DNA of 64,000 nucleotides from NCBI GenBank assembly GCA_009731375.1, contig BJOX01000029.1, forward strand, positions 393,992-457,991, written 5' to 3'. The notes under the pieces are model-generated. The model was not told the origin of the DNA. It ran no database searches and was given only the letters and a program-made list of their open reading frames with translations. This document shows positions 1 to 10,871 of the stretch, in pieces (position 1 is the stretch's first letter; each line of letters starts with the position of its first letter). The stretch is from Paulinella micropora. Lineage: Eukaryota; Cercozoa; Imbricatea; Euglyphida. The position numbers and the translations under genes were made by a program.

Positions 1-78
1 CCTACCTACCTACCCACCTACCCACCTACCTACCTACCTATATATCTACCTATTCTATCTATCTATCCACGTACGTAG

Positions 79-398
79 GGACGCCGTTGTTCCCTCTGAC
101 CCCTTTAACCCGGAAAATTTTGCGGATCAGATTGTCTTCGTCATCTTTGTGACGGTCTGTACATTTGTATGTATGTGTATGTGTGTGTGTTCATGTATGC
201 GTGTATGAAAATTTTGCCGATCAAATTGTCTTCGTCACCTTTGTGACGGTTAGGTACATACATACTGCATGCATAGCGTTGCGGTGTGTATGTGTATGTT
301 TGCGTGTGTATATGTATGCATGTTATGTATCTATGTTGTGCCGATCACATTGTCTTCGTCATCATGTTGACGGTATGTATGTATGCATTTCATGTACG

Positions 399-469
<71 letters not shown>

Positions 470-562
470 TCGGAAAATATAATGTAGATTTGTATGTATG
501 TAGGTATTGTCAAACTCTGTGGGAAATGTACCAGCAGTTTTATTACTACAAAATGCCATGGG

Positions 563-600
<38 letters not shown>

Positions 601-633
601 CATCCATCCATCCATCCATCTATCTATCTATCG

Positions 634-682
<49 letters not shown>

Positions 683-1132
683 CCTGTGAGTGGAATGGAT
701 GCCTAGTATGTCCTCGGATATGCAGCGCTGATAGACCAAACATATCTATCTACCTGTCTATTAATCTATCCCTCCATCCACCTACCTGCCTACCTTCTTA
801 TCTACCTATCCGTTCCTATTATGCATGTCAGAATAAATCGCATGTACACCTACCCATGTATAAATCAATAAGTACATATATGCATTTGATATATTTATAG
901 AATGTGAGGCAATTCAACAAATCCTGCATTGGCTTGCCCATGTATGTATGGATGGATGGATGGATGGATGGATGTATGGATGGATGGATGGATGGATGGA
1001 TGGATGGATGGATGGATGGATGGGTATGTAATGTATGTATGTATGTATGTATGTATGTATGTATGTATGTATGTATGGTAGGGAATTCAACGAATTCTGC
1101 ATTAGCCTGGGCATGTATGTATGTATGGTATG

Positions 1133-1164
<32 letters not shown>

Positions 1165-1182
1165 CATATGTATGTATGTATG

Positions 1183-1218
<36 letters not shown>

Positions 1219-2063
1219 TGTATGTATGTATGTATGCATGCATGCAATGCATGCATGCATGCATGTATGTATGTATGTATGTATGTATGTATGTATGTTT
1301 GTATGCATGTATGCATGTATGCATGTATGTATGTATGTATGTATGTATGTATGTATGTATGTGTATGTATGTATGTATATATGTATATATGTATCTATGT
1401 ATGTATGTATGTATGTATGTATGTATGTATATATATGTATCTATGTATGTATCTATGTATGTAATGCATGTAATGTATGTATGTATGGGAATTCAACGAA
1501 TTCTGCATTAGCCTGGGCATGTATGTATGTATGTATGTATGTATGTATGTATGTATGTATGTATATATGTATATATGTGTGTATGTATGTATGATAGGAA
1601 TTAAACGAATTGTGCCTGGCGCATGTATGTATGTATGTATGTATGTATGTATGTATGTATGTATATATGTGTGTATGTATGTATGGTAGGAAATTCAACG
1701 AATTGTGCATTAGCCTGGCGCATGTATGTATGTATGTATGTATGTATGTATGTATGCATGCATGTATGTATGTATGTAATGTATGTAATGTATGTATGTA
1801 TGTATGTATGTATGTATGTATGTATGTATGTATGTATGGGAATTCAACGAATTCTGCATTAGCCTGAGCATGTATGTATGTATGTATGTATGTATGTATG
1901 TATGTATGTATGTATGTATGTATGATAGGCAATTCGACGAATCCTGCACTGGCCTGGGCGCTTCTGGCATGGGTCTCTCTCTCTCTCTCTCCTTTCTTTC
2001 TTTCTTTCTCTCTCTCTCTCTCTCTCTCTCTCCTTTCTTTCTTTCTTTCTTTCTTTCTTCCTT

Positions 2064-2106
<43 letters not shown>

Positions 2107-2115
2107 CTCTCTCTT

Positions 2116-2201
<86 letters not shown>

Positions 2202-2385
2202 TCTGGCAAATATATACAATATGTAACTTTATGGATGCATGCATCGCACGCACGCATGCACGTTCATGTATGGCGTTTATTTTTGTCTTTCTGTAACAGG
2301 TGAGCACTATCGCAGGCAACCTGACACTACTGGGCAGCGCCGCCAACGTGATCGTCGCAGCAGCAGCACAGAAGGCAGGGGTAGG

Positions 2386-2433
<48 letters not shown>

Positions 2434-2553
2434 CTCTTTCTCTCTTGCTGTCTTCTTTTTTATTTTTATTTTTTACTTATTTTTGTTTTCTTTCTTTCTT
2501 TCTTTTTCTTTCGTTCTTTCTTTGTTTCTTTCTTTGTTTCTTCTTTGTTTATT

Positions 2554-2594
<41 letters not shown>

Positions 2595-2600
2595 ACTCAC

Positions 2601-2686
<86 letters not shown>

Positions 2687-3941
2687 NNNNNNNNNNNNNN
2701 NNNNNNNNNNNNNNNNNNNNNNNNNNNNNNNNNNNNNNNNNNNNNNNNNNNNNNNNNNNNNNNNNNNNNNNNNNNNNNNNNNNNNNNNNNNNTTATCTTA
2801 TCTTTATCTTATCTTTATCTTATCTTTATCTTATCTTTATCTTTTCTTATCTTTTCTTATCTTTTCTTATCTTTATCTTATCTTTATCTTATCTTTATCT
2901 TATCTTTATCTTATCTTTATCTTATCTTTATCTTATCTTTATCTTACCTTTATCTTACCTTTACCTTACCTTTATGCCTTTATCTTATCTTTATCTTATC
3001 TTTATCTTATCTTTATCTTATCTTTATCTTATCTTTATCTTATCTTATTCTTATCTTATTCTTATCTTATCTTATCTTATCTTATCTTTATCTTATCTTT
3101 ATCTTATCTTTATCTTATCTTTATCTTATCTTTATCTTATCTTTATCTTATCTTTATCTTATCTTTATCTTATCATATCTTTATCTTATCTTTATCTTAT
3201 CTTTATCTTATCTTTATCTTATCTTTATCTTATCTTTATCTTATCTTATCTTATCTTATCTTATTTTATCTTATCTTATCTTATCTTATCTTATCGTATC
3301 TTATCTTATCGTATCTTATTTTATCTTATCTTATCATATCTTATCATATCTTATCTTATCTTATCTTATCTTATCTTATCTTACCTTACCTTATCTTTTC
3401 TTTTATCTTATCTTTTCTTTGATCTTATCTTTTCTTTTGTCTTATCTTATCTTATCTTATCTTATCTTATTTTTCTTTCTTTTCTTTCTTATCTTATCTT
3501 ACCTTATCTCATCTTTTCTTATCTTATCTTATCTTATCGTATCTTATCGTATCTTATCGTATCTTATCTTATCTTATCTTATCTTATCTTATCCTATCCT
3601 ATCCTATCCTATCTTATCTTATCTTTTCTTATCTTATCTTACCTTTTCTTATCTTATCTTATCTTATCTTATCTTATCTTATCTTATCTTATCTTACCTT
3701 ACCTTACCTTACCTTACCTTACCTTGCCTTACCTTACCTTATCTCATCAGGTCATTTTGAGCTACGCGGGTTATCTGAAGTTATTATCTTATCTTATCTT
3801 ACCTTACCTTACCTTACCTTATCTCATCAGGTCATTTTGAGCTACGCGGGTTATCTGAAATTCGGCTTCTTGTCGACAATCCTAGCGCTCACCATCGGCC
3901 TGATGTGGACCAACTTACACCTGCTTTTCGCCGATTTATAG
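79..3941 (+). CDS. ArsB/Lsi2-like anion permease, C-terminal exons (spliced, partial)
   Basis: Four exons are read by hand. 79-154 runs from an AG acceptor to a GTCTGT donor and reads ...[15 protein letters not shown]. 1929-1972 reads [15 protein letters not shown] and ends at a GTCTCT donor. 2300-2380 reads [16 protein letters not shown] and on to QKAG, between AG and GTAGGA. 3831-3941 starts at CATCAG and reads [16 protein letters not shown] through to a TAG stop. The [12 protein letters not shown] signature followed by YLKFGFLST is typical of the arsenite/silicon efflux (ArsB, Lsi2) branch of the ion-transporter superfamily, so this should be a multi-pass membrane transporter. Exons 1929-1972, 2300-2380 and 3831-3941 join in phase 0. 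The 79-154 to 1929 junction does not fit in phase, so an exon may be missing. The N-terminal part lies left of the window. Substrate (arsenite, silicate or other anion) is not decidable. Family call is strong; exon 79-154 is less certain. Confidence 0.72.
155..1928 (+). repeat. Intron of GTAT/GGAT/ATCT arrays with exon-edge copies
   Basis: The intron is mostly tetranucleotide repeats (GTAT, ATCT, GGAT). Embedded in it are two further copies of the preceding exon end with a GT after them (207-248 and about 337-372). There are also six copies of the start of the next exon, each preceded by AG or GG (about 909-936, 1082-1112, 1488-1519, 1598-1620, 1690-1720, 1839-1869). Long cysteine/tyrosine/valine-rich reading frames across it are translations of the repeat, not genes. 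Confidence 0.8.
693..747 (+). repeat. Dispersed ~55-bp motif, copy 1
   Basis: A segment beginning GTGGAATGGATGC and ending at ACCAAACATATC, next to ATCT repeats. A near-identical copy lies on the other strand at about 36149-36205, also beside a GATA array. Function unknown. Confidence 0.7.
1973..2299 (+). repeat. Intron of CT/CTTT repeats
   Basis: Starts directly at the donor GTCTCT, continues as CT and CTTT repeats to about 2190, then a short unique stretch ends in the acceptor CTGTAACAG before exon 2300-2380. Confidence 0.75.
2381..3830 (+). repeat. Intron of CT and TTATC arrays with an assembly gap
   Basis: After the donor GTAGGA the intron is CT/CTTT repeat to 2686, an N gap at 2687-2792, and then TTATCT-type pentamer/hexamer arrays that degrade to CCTTA near the 3' end. 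At 3741-3780 the acceptor CTCATCAG plus the first 30 bases of the last exon occur once before the intact exon at 3831, again separated by the pentamer repeat. Confidence 0.8.
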
Positions 3942-3993
3942 ATATTAACGTAACTATCTCCCTACCTAACTACCAACCTAACCACCTACATTT

Positions 3994-4065
3994 TTGTCTA
4001 TAATCCTAGCACTCACCATCGGCTTGGTCTGGACCAACTTGTATCTGCTTTTCGCCTATTTATAG
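3994..4065 (+). pseudogene. Diverged copy of the permease terminal coding end
   Basis: This segment repeats the last ~70 coding bases of the permease up to and including the TAG stop. It encodes [20 protein letters not shown] where the intact exon has [20 protein letters not shown]. It lies 50 bases downstream of the real stop, with short CTAC-rich repeat between. It is a partial duplication of the final exon; some transcripts could use it as an alternative end. Confidence 0.75.
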
Positions 4066-4189
4066 ATAGATATATGATAATCTAACTACCGACCTACCGA
4101 CCTACCTACCTACCTAAACTCAGCTTTGCTGACCTGCATATCTACATATCTACCTATATACTTATCGACCTAACACAAGCAGCTGAAGC

Positions 4190-4413
<224 letters not shown>

Positions 4414-4860
4414 AGATAGAGAAGGCAATCACGCTGTACCGGGTACTCAGCTGTCTCGATCATGTCCGAGCTCGATACTAATAATTATATAACACTGATA
4501 TTTATGCGAATACTAAGCTCAATACTACTATGTACTAATACTACACTGTAACTTGATCAGTACTTGTGATAATATTCATACTCATGCTAGTTCTATAACT
4601 TATTCGATATTTAGATGGAACGACAGATTTAGGCCAGAGGATAGACAGAGTGATCATGGGATAGCCAGTATCTATCTCTTTTGTTCACATCAGGACACTT
4701 CTAGTGTGGTTTAATTCATAGTATCATACCACTGAATTTCATATCATCTATGATATTATTAATACCGGTAATATTATTATACCATGTATTAGCTATTGAG
4801 GATACGAAAATCGTTCACCAGGTCTTATAAGCTGCGGCTCAGAGTACTAGTATATAATTT

Positions 4861-5424
4861 ATATCAGACTGAGCATTTTAACGACCGGCCAAAATCACTA
4901 CCCGTTGACTTTTCACTGTTTTTGACCGGCCCGTTAGATTCTCCTCTGCACGACGCTTCGAGAGGCTTCACTAACTAGTTTTTCGATTTCGTTCAACTTC
5001 AGAAATGACTTACACATACGATCAAGTCAAAGTTCTTTTTGGCAAAGATTAACTATTGCCTTTTTCCCACTCTATTGCCTTTTCCCCTGATTTCCCGTGA
5101 AACACTGTCACACACGTTGCGGTAACTTTGGAATTTGTGGACAAGGAAAAAAAAAGTGACGGAAAACAAAGGCCCCCGGGGTGTCACAGTTTTGACTTAC
5201 TTTTTACATCATAACTGAGGAAAGTCTTTTTCCAACTGCAAATTTAATACACTTGAAATTATATTAATAAATCTGACTTGAAGCCATCCTTCAAGTGCTT
5301 ACAGCTGTTTCAAGTTAGGCGAGCTCACCAACAGTGAGTCATAATCTACGTTCAGTTGTGTTCGTACTTTGCAACCCAAGTCTGCAAACAAGTAGAAGTC
5401 TACATAAATAAACGAAGTGACCGC
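4861..5424 (+). repeat. Left arm of a fold-back repeat
   Basis: This stretch is the inverted, diverged (by eye about 85 percent identical) counterpart of 14859-15391. Shared landmarks include ATCAGACTGAGC at the outer end and AACGAAGTGACCG at the inner end. The segment 5425-5584 would have been the loop. The copia element at 5585-14860 sits at the inner edge of the right arm. No open reading frame is convincing in it; 4440-4860 to its left holds nothing I recognise. Confidence 0.8.
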
Positions 5425-5584
5425 TTTGCTTGCATATGTGTGAGTTTGGATATTAATACAACCCCAAGTGATAAATACACAACGAACTCTTATTAAAGTC
5501 TCTATGACTGCATTGAGTCCTGACTCAAGAGAGCCACGCTAGGTGAAATACCAGTATTAATATAATAAATAGCTGAGAGGTCAC

Positions 5585-5936
5585 CAGTGGACAATTAATT
5601 AGACCCTTCCTCCTCAGCTGTGTCCATATTGCTATTTTGTACGTTAGCCTTATTCGTTACGGTTAGTAGTATTATTAATTATTAATACAGTCATTTAAAG
5701 TACCTTTTCTGGTACCGGTTGCAATAGCTTTTTACCATTACCATTATTGCCCATATCAGGCAGTTTCGTGGGTCATATTCTGGAAGTACATCTTTTGTGT
5801 GACGTCGTCAGTTGGACTGGCGGGATTGTTCAGTATTGTTAAATTTTTTTACGTGGGAAGCAGTTGGCCGGTAGGAGGGGGACGCCCCAAGTTCCGGTCG
5901 CCGTTTGCAGAAGTCGCGAGGGTTTTTCTCCCAACG
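5585..5936 (+). repeat. 5' LTR of copia element 1
   Basis: About 350 bases matching 14517-14860, from the CAGTGGACAATTAATTAG start to the CTCCCAACG end. The ends are not the usual TG...CA if the target duplication sets the boundary. A TG start three bases in is possible. The sequence after it (GGTTATCGAGCC, 5937-5948) resembles a primer-binding site complementary to initiator-Met tRNA, as used by many copia elements. Confidence 0.85.
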
Positions 5937-7054
5937 GGTTATCGAGCCTTGGAGCGTGACCTGTGCAACGGATCGCAGAGGAAAACTTCGTTAAAGGGGT
6001 GAGGGGTCCACCTTAAGTGACCCCATTACAGGAAAGTGCGCATTTTCAATTGTGTGGCTACAGCTGATCACTGTAGACACTACCCACGCCCTGCTTTGCT
6101 GGTTTGCAGTGCAAGGGCAAGGTGGGGGACAGGACAGAGAGCAAGACACTGAAGCGTACAGGGCACAGTGCGGGAGGGTGAGCCTCCTAAAGGGTGTTGT
6201 GCTTTTGTCAGCTCGGTGACGTGGCCAGTTGTGTCGGACGTGGTGTCAGTTGGGATTGAGCACCCACTACCACGGACACAACAAGTTGCAAAGCCAGAGT
6301 ACAAAGCAGTAGGCACGTTGTGAGTTTGCTGTGGTAACTGGCGGGATTGAGCACCCCCAGCCCACGGGACACAACAACCTACATTACAAAGTTATTGTTG
6401 AGCAGTAGGCCAGTTGTGATTTTGCCGTGGTAACTGGGGGATTGAGCACCCCTGGCCCACGGGACACAACAGCTTACCTTGCAAAGTTATTGTCGCATTC
6501 GTACTGCATCATCGCATCTACTCCTTGTGTCGCTGTTGTGACTGTGTGAGGAGTGAGAGAGAGAGGTGTGGTGAGGGCGTGAGCTCTGAAGAACCGTGCA
6601 TAGGACACGAGGGGAGGAGCGAAAGGTGAGTGTTTAGGTGGTTGTACCAAAACAACTACAAACCTAGGTAGGTTGAAGAACTGACTTTGCAGATAGAGCT
6701 GCTAGTAGGTGGAAAGCTATCATAGGTGGTAGCTGAGGTAGCCTCAGTGTAGTTTGAGCATTAGAGTCAGTGGTAACACACGTGGTTGAAGAGAGAGAGA
6801 GAGAGAGAGTAAAGGGTGGTGTGGACAAGCAAAACACTATTCTGTGTAGTGTGTGTGTGAGTCTGCTTGTGGCCTCTGTTGTGTTCTCTCTGTGTGGGTG
6901 CGTGTGTGGTTGCTTGCCTGTGTCTGTGCCATCAGAACAGCGTAAGCATAGCGTGACCCTATCTCTATTTGGCAAGTAGAGAGCATAGCTGTGTGCTGTG
7001 TGTAAGTGTGTGTGTGTGGAGCGTGTGTCTGTTCGAGACTGACGGTGGTTAGAA
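5937..7054 (+). promoter_or_regulatory. Retroelement leader with ~91-95 bp tandem repeats
   Basis: About 1.1 kb between the 5' LTR and the Gag start. It contains three tandem units starting with GATTGAGCACCC at 6254, 6345 and 6440 (spacing 91 and 95), each with CACGGACACAAC or CACGGGACACAAC. No convincing ORF. The repeats could be an RNA packaging or promoter region, but this is inference. Confidence 0.6.
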
Positions 7055-8089
7055 ATGACTACGAGTAAGACAGACAATAAGATTACGTTCACCGGCAAAG
7101 AGGCATGGATCCTATTGCATAGGCAGGTAGTGCAAAGCTGTAATACTAAGGCCCCTAAGGAAGTGCTGCAGGGTGCTGACGCCCACAAACAATATGTACA
7201 TCGCGAAAATGTATTAGGGATACAGCTTAAGGGTAGAGAGGTGCCCCCCTTTATACTAGCTTGGGAAGAGATAGCAGAGTGGAATGACTGGGCTGACTTG
7301 GACGAAGAAGTAGTAAAGGAATACTTCGAGGACAAAGCCAAGGGTTCTACTCGCCTGTGGCCCATGCCTAACCCCAAACCGGAAGCTCCAAACCTCGAGG
7401 AGGCGTTAGGGGTAGACGAAGACAAGGAAACCCCAGTCAAGCGTTACAAACCGGTTTTTGGCAGTCCGAAAGATAAACCAACCACTGAGACTGAAGAAGG
7501 AAAGGAGGAGAAGGAGGAAGATGAAGACCGGCACACCTCTGACCTCTACTCTAGTGGGTATGCTAGCACTGACAAACCTAGGCTCTCAACTGGCAAGGGC
7601 TCAGACTTAGAGGGCGACAACAAGAGTGGGGCCTCCCGAGGACAGACGGACCCCTCTAAGGTCAAAACCCCACTAGGGGCTGCTGATCGTGCTGGCGCAC
7701 TGACACGACAGGTGATAGCCTATGACGCTAGTGTACTTGCTGAGATGAGCAAGCAAAAAGAGAGGGTGTTCAATATCATCTATGACATGCTCGGTGGTGA
7801 GGCGAAAAGTCTAGTGCGTGACTTAGCTGATCCGGAGAAACTGACCTTTGGCCAAAACCCTAAAGCACTGTGGGACAGACTGCTAGCCCGGTACAAGAAA
7901 GCCGACCCCTCTGATGTTCAGGACAAGGTGAAGGAACTGAATGACTTCCTCTTTACGAGTAAGCAACAGTACGTCGGTCAGTGTGTAGACTTGAACGCTA
8001 GGAGAGACTGGTTGGCTGATTATGGCCAAGCCCCAACCGATGACCGGATGCTGCAAATAGTGAAGGATGCGTTAGTGGGCCCAACGCAA
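7055..8089 (+). CDS. Copia Gag, N-terminal part
   Basis: Starts at the first ATG after the leader with MTTSKTDNKITFTGKEAW, followed by WILLHR- and LAWEEIAEWNDW-type helical sequence, an acidic linker (about residues 140-180), and a second helical region (about 220-345) typical of copia Gag. It should form the retroelement particle and bind its RNA. The reading is cut by the 10-N gap. The sequence on the two sides of the gap repeats GTTAGTGGGCCCAA, so the gap is probably an unmerged overlap and Gag continues into the 8106-8912 ORF. Confidence 0.8.
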
Positions 8090-8105
8090 NNNNNNNNNNA
8101 CGTTA

Positions 8106-8912
8106 GTGGGCCCAAAGCAATCTGACCCTAGGGTGAAGAAAGCTTGGCAAGTCTGGGTTGAAATGGCTGAACAGAACCGTAAGCAGTTCAAGTGGGACTT
8201 TGCCTCCTGGTGGAGGTTTGTGCAAGATCGTGCCCTGGAGCTAGACAAGAAGTTTGACCGGGCTAAAGTGACTAGTTCCACAGAAAAAGGTTTGGCAGCT
8301 CGCAAGGCCGGAAAAGGGAAACCCAAGGACGAGTGCTGGCTCTTCAGCAAGGAAGGCAAATGCACTCGTGGGGCCTCCTGCCGCTACCTCCATGTTGGAG
8401 GGAAGGTGAGACGGGTGTGTTTCTTGTGGGACAAACGGGGGGAGTGTAGATGGGCCGACAAATGTAGGTTTGAGCATGACCCCACTAAAGCCAAGAAGAC
8501 CCCTCCCAAACCGGCAGACACCCCCAAGGGGGAGAAAAGCAAGAAGAGCGAGAAGAGCAAGGGGCCCAAGTGCTTAAACTGCTTCGAAAAGGGGCACATC
8601 GCCGGTAAGTGCAGCAAGAAGTGCCGGTTGTGCGGGGGCAAGCACAAGTTGAGCAAGTGCCCGGACAAAAGCCGAAAGGAGAAGGGCGAGGCAGAAAAAG
8701 GCTCAAAAGGGGGGAGTGATAGCGATGACTCCGAGGATGAGGAGCCGGGCGTAGCCTTAGCTCAGATGGTAAAGTTCCTAACCGGCAAGTCGAAAGACAA
8801 AGCCCGCATGGCTAAACCCGGGGATGCCAACCTTCCCGAGCTGATCATTCCACCGGAGGACGAGAACAGTCTGGAGATCTTGCTTGAGGACGACGCCGAC
8901 ATAGACAAGTGA
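8106..8912 (+). CDS. Copia Gag, nucleocapsid part with CCCH and CCHC zinc fingers
   Basis: Contains two CCCH fingers (CX8CX5CX3H) in the ECWLFSKEGKC and VCFLWDKRGEC segments, then two zinc knuckles: CLNCFEKGHIAGKC (CX2CX4HX4C) and a related CRLCGGKHKLSKC. A basic Lys-rich linker lies between them and an acidic tail at the end. This is the RNA-binding part of Gag. CCCH fingers are uncommon in plant or animal copia Gag. The listed start is a GTG next to the gap, so it is not a real start; the protein is continuous with the upstream ORF once the gap is resolved. Confidence 0.82.
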   Translation: MGPKQSDPRVKKAWQVWVEMAEQNRKQFKWDFASWWRFVQDRALELDKKFDRAKVTSSTEKGLAARKAGKGKPKDECWLFSKEGKCTRGASCRYLHVGGKVRRVCFLWDKRGECRWADKCRFEHDPTKAKKTPPKPADTPKGEKSKKSEKSKGPKCLNCFEKGHIAGKCSKKCRLCGGKHKLSKCPDKSRKEKGEAEKGSKGGSDSDDSEDEEPGVALAQMVKFLTGKSKDKARMAKPGDANLPELIIPPEDENSLEILLEDDADIDK

Positions 8913-8961
8913 GGGGCGGTGCCATGGAGTAGCGGAAGGAAAACGCCGGTGCGTAGCCCGG

Positions 8962-9357
8962 TTGAAGGACCTTGAGTCTCCCTTCAACAGCCTTAGGATT
9001 AAGGCAGCCACTCTCATCGATAGCAACTATTGCGTTGAGCATCAGTACCAGCGAGCCAAGCAAGAGAGAGAAAATGCCTTGCGCCGGTGGACAGCCGACA
9101 TAGCTCGAAGGGATCATCTAGCTCTAATGTGCGAGATGGGAGAACGGGGGTTAGAAGCCCAAATCAAAAGTGGGAGTCATCCCCTAATGGTTGAGGCCAT
9201 AGTGAGGCACGAAGCCGCAAAGCGGGGTTTCCCGTGGAACCGGTCCCTCTTGCCCATCATCCATTATGCAAAGCCCCGTGAAGCCGGACAGTTCACCGAA
9301 TGGGTCATTAGCCGACAACCGGTAACATGGGAGGCGTCTGGTGTACCCTCATGGTGA
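8962..9357 (+). CDS. Unrecognised ORF inside copia element 1
   Basis: About 130 codons opening at a TTG after the Gag stop (LKDLESPFNSLRIKAATLID...). It is a charged, helical sequence with an Arg-rich middle and no motif I recognise. It lies between Gag and protease, where the frame should be continuous in an intact element, and overlaps the next ORF in another frame. It may be a piece of the polyprotein made separate by frameshifts. Confidence 0.4.
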   Translation: MKDLESPFNSLRIKAATLIDSNYCVEHQYQRAKQERENALRRWTADIARRDHLALMCEMGERGLEAQIKSGSHPLMVEAIVRHEAAKRGFPWNRSLLPIIHYAKPREAGQFTEWVISRQPVTWEASGVPSW

Positions 9358-9977
9358 AAGGTGTTACACAGTACCGCCAACATGAACCTCAGGCCGGTGC
9401 ACAAGCGAAGCATATGTACTTCAGAGGTGGGGTATCCCCCCCTGGGGGAGTTGTGCCCCCGCCCGTAGCATCGGTGCCTGTACGCGCCCAAGAGGTGAAG
9501 GGTACTCCCCTCCGTCCGGTAGCACCCAACCCCCGTGGAGAGAGTAAGGGTAGACCTAGCGGGGCGAGCGGGCCGTCGGCGGTACCTGCCCCGAAGGTTG
9601 AGATTGGATCAAAGGCCGAGCCGGCTGAGGCTGGTAGTGGTATCATGAGCCAAAACCTGAAATCTTTACTCCAAGCAAAAAGGGAAAAGGTACATGGGGT
9701 GAAGGTGAGGCCCGGCCCGGAGGACTACCAACCCGATGGTTTGGCGGACGTGGAAGGTGAGCCCCCGGAGATGAAGCCCGATGCCGATCCTTCCTCGGAA
9801 TCCGACGGGGAAGGGGAGCGTGTAGGTGAAGAGTCCCCGGCTAGAGATGGAGACGTGGGTAGAGCTCCGGTAAGGGTGCCGTCCCCTATAGGTCCTGACC
9901 CTAGTGTTGATGCCGAACCCGGTGGCGGGGATGCTACCGCCGGAACCGATAGCAATCCGGTGAAGCCCAAGCAATAG
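9327..9977 (+). CDS. Pro/Gly/Asp-rich linker ORF inside copia element 1
   Basis: 216 codons, low complexity, rich in Pro, Gly, Glu and Asp, with no catalytic motif. It includes NLKSLLQAKREKVHGVKVRP. The composition suggests a disordered linker of the polyprotein rather than a separate enzyme. It overlaps the preceding ORF by 31 bases and is followed at 9988 by another frame. Confidence 0.4.
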   Translation: MGGVWCTLMVKGVTQYRQHEPQAGAQAKHMYFRGGVSPPGGVVPPPVASVPVRAQEVKGTPLRPVAPNPRGESKGRPSGASGPSAVPAPKVEIGSKAEPAEAGSGIMSQNLKSLLQAKREKVHGVKVRPGPEDYQPDGLADVEGEPPEMKPDADPSSESDGEGERVGEESPARDGDVGRAPVRVPSPIGPDPSVDAEPGGGDATAGTDSNPVKPKQ

Positions 9978-9987
9978 GCGTAGATCA

Positions 9988-10584
9988 GTGGGCGCTTGTG
10001 CGTTTGGCTTCCTTGAGACGGTCCGAGCCTCCGTGAGTGGGATGCCCTGGTTTGCGTCCCATGCTAAGACGGTACCCCCTGCAGACCGACAGGTGACTTC
10101 CCTGTTACCCCCTACTACTAGTACCAGTCCGTCTACGGCCCCCTCAACCTTAGCTGAGCCTGATAGTCCTACCCGACTAGGTACCGGAGAGCGGGAGAGT
10201 CGACTCCGAGCCGTGGCAGAGCAGCAAGAGGAGATGCGCCGGTTGCATCGTCCGGCGTTGAGCGGTGAGGAAGAAAAAGATGAAGCTGACTTCCGGAACA
10301 GGTGGGGAGAATGGACTAGGCTGTTGTACGACTGGGCGCAGGGGAGTGAGTATCCCATGAACAAGCCTAGATGGCCGAGACATTGGGCCGTAGAAGGAGC
10401 AGCAGCAAATAGTGCCGTGGGGTTTCAACCTCGTACTAAGCCAGTCCGGGAAAGGGTGGTAGGCGGTGAGAGCGTACTAGAGAAGGAATACGCAAGTTTG
10501 CCGGAAGCCGAGGGAGAAGCTGACCCGGTTGACGACCTAGTTCGTTTCATGAACGCGGATGGATGGCTAAGGGGATCCGGCTAG
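9988..10584 (+). CDS. Unrecognised ORF upstream of the copia protease
   Basis: About 198 codons from a GTG. It has a Ser/Thr/Pro-rich first half and a charged helical second half (GEWTRLLYDWAQG), with no recognised domain. It ends 22 bases inside the protease ORF, which is in a different frame, so it is probably polyprotein sequence displaced by a frameshift. Confidence 0.4.
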   Translation: MGACAFGFLETVRASVSGMPWFASHAKTVPPADRQVTSLLPPTTSTSPSTAPSTLAEPDSPTRLGTGERESRLRAVAEQQEEMRRLHRPALSGEEEKDEADFRNRWGEWTRLLYDWAQGSEYPMNKPRWPRHWAVEGAAANSAVGFQPRTKPVRERVVGGESVLEKEYASLPEAEGEADPVDDLVRFMNADGWLRGSG

Positions 10585-10871
10585 CAGAACAAGCCCTCCT
10601 AGGAAGGGGTGCGGACAAAGACCCCATGTTCGATTTGGGAGCTACGTTGCACTTTGTGCCGGCCGGAGCTGAACAACGCTTGTTCAACATTCAGCGAGGG
10701 ATGAAACGGGTAGATACGGTCAACGGGGAGACCACCGTGACTAAGAAGGGCTCATTAGACATGACGACCGTGAACGGAAAGGGGGAAAAGAACAAGTTAC
10801 ATCTAAGTAGTGTGTGGGTTAGCCCCGACATAGATGAAACCTTAGTCTCCGGGCATTTCCCCAGAGCTTAA
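10563..10871 (+). CDS. Copia aspartic protease domain
   Basis: The retropepsin core appears as PMFDLGATLHFVPAG, corresponding to the copia DSGAT-H motif but with Leu in place of the catalytic-loop Ser. It is followed by the usual ...VNG...G pattern and LHLSSVWVSPDIDETLVSG, which matches the L-x-x-V-x-x-x-P-x-x-x-x-x-L-x-S motif at the end of copia proteases. It would cleave the polyprotein. The substitution in the active-site loop and the stop soon after suggest reduced or no activity. Confidence 0.75.
   Translation: MAKGIRLAEQALLGRGADKDPMFDLGATLHFVPAGAEQRLFNIQRGMKRVDTVNGETTVTKKGSLDMTTVNGKGEKNKLHLSSVWVSPDIDETLVSGHFPRA

Noticed and set aside
165-2346. Long Cys/Tyr/Val- or His/Thr/Tyr-rich ORFs on both strands
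   Set aside because: They are translations of GTAT and CT repeats in all frames; only the short exon segments show family-like sequence.
2239-3840. ORFs of 325-533 codons across the CT/TTATC arrays
   Set aside because: They run through repeats and an N gap; the real coding parts are the exons at 2300-2380 and 3831-3941.
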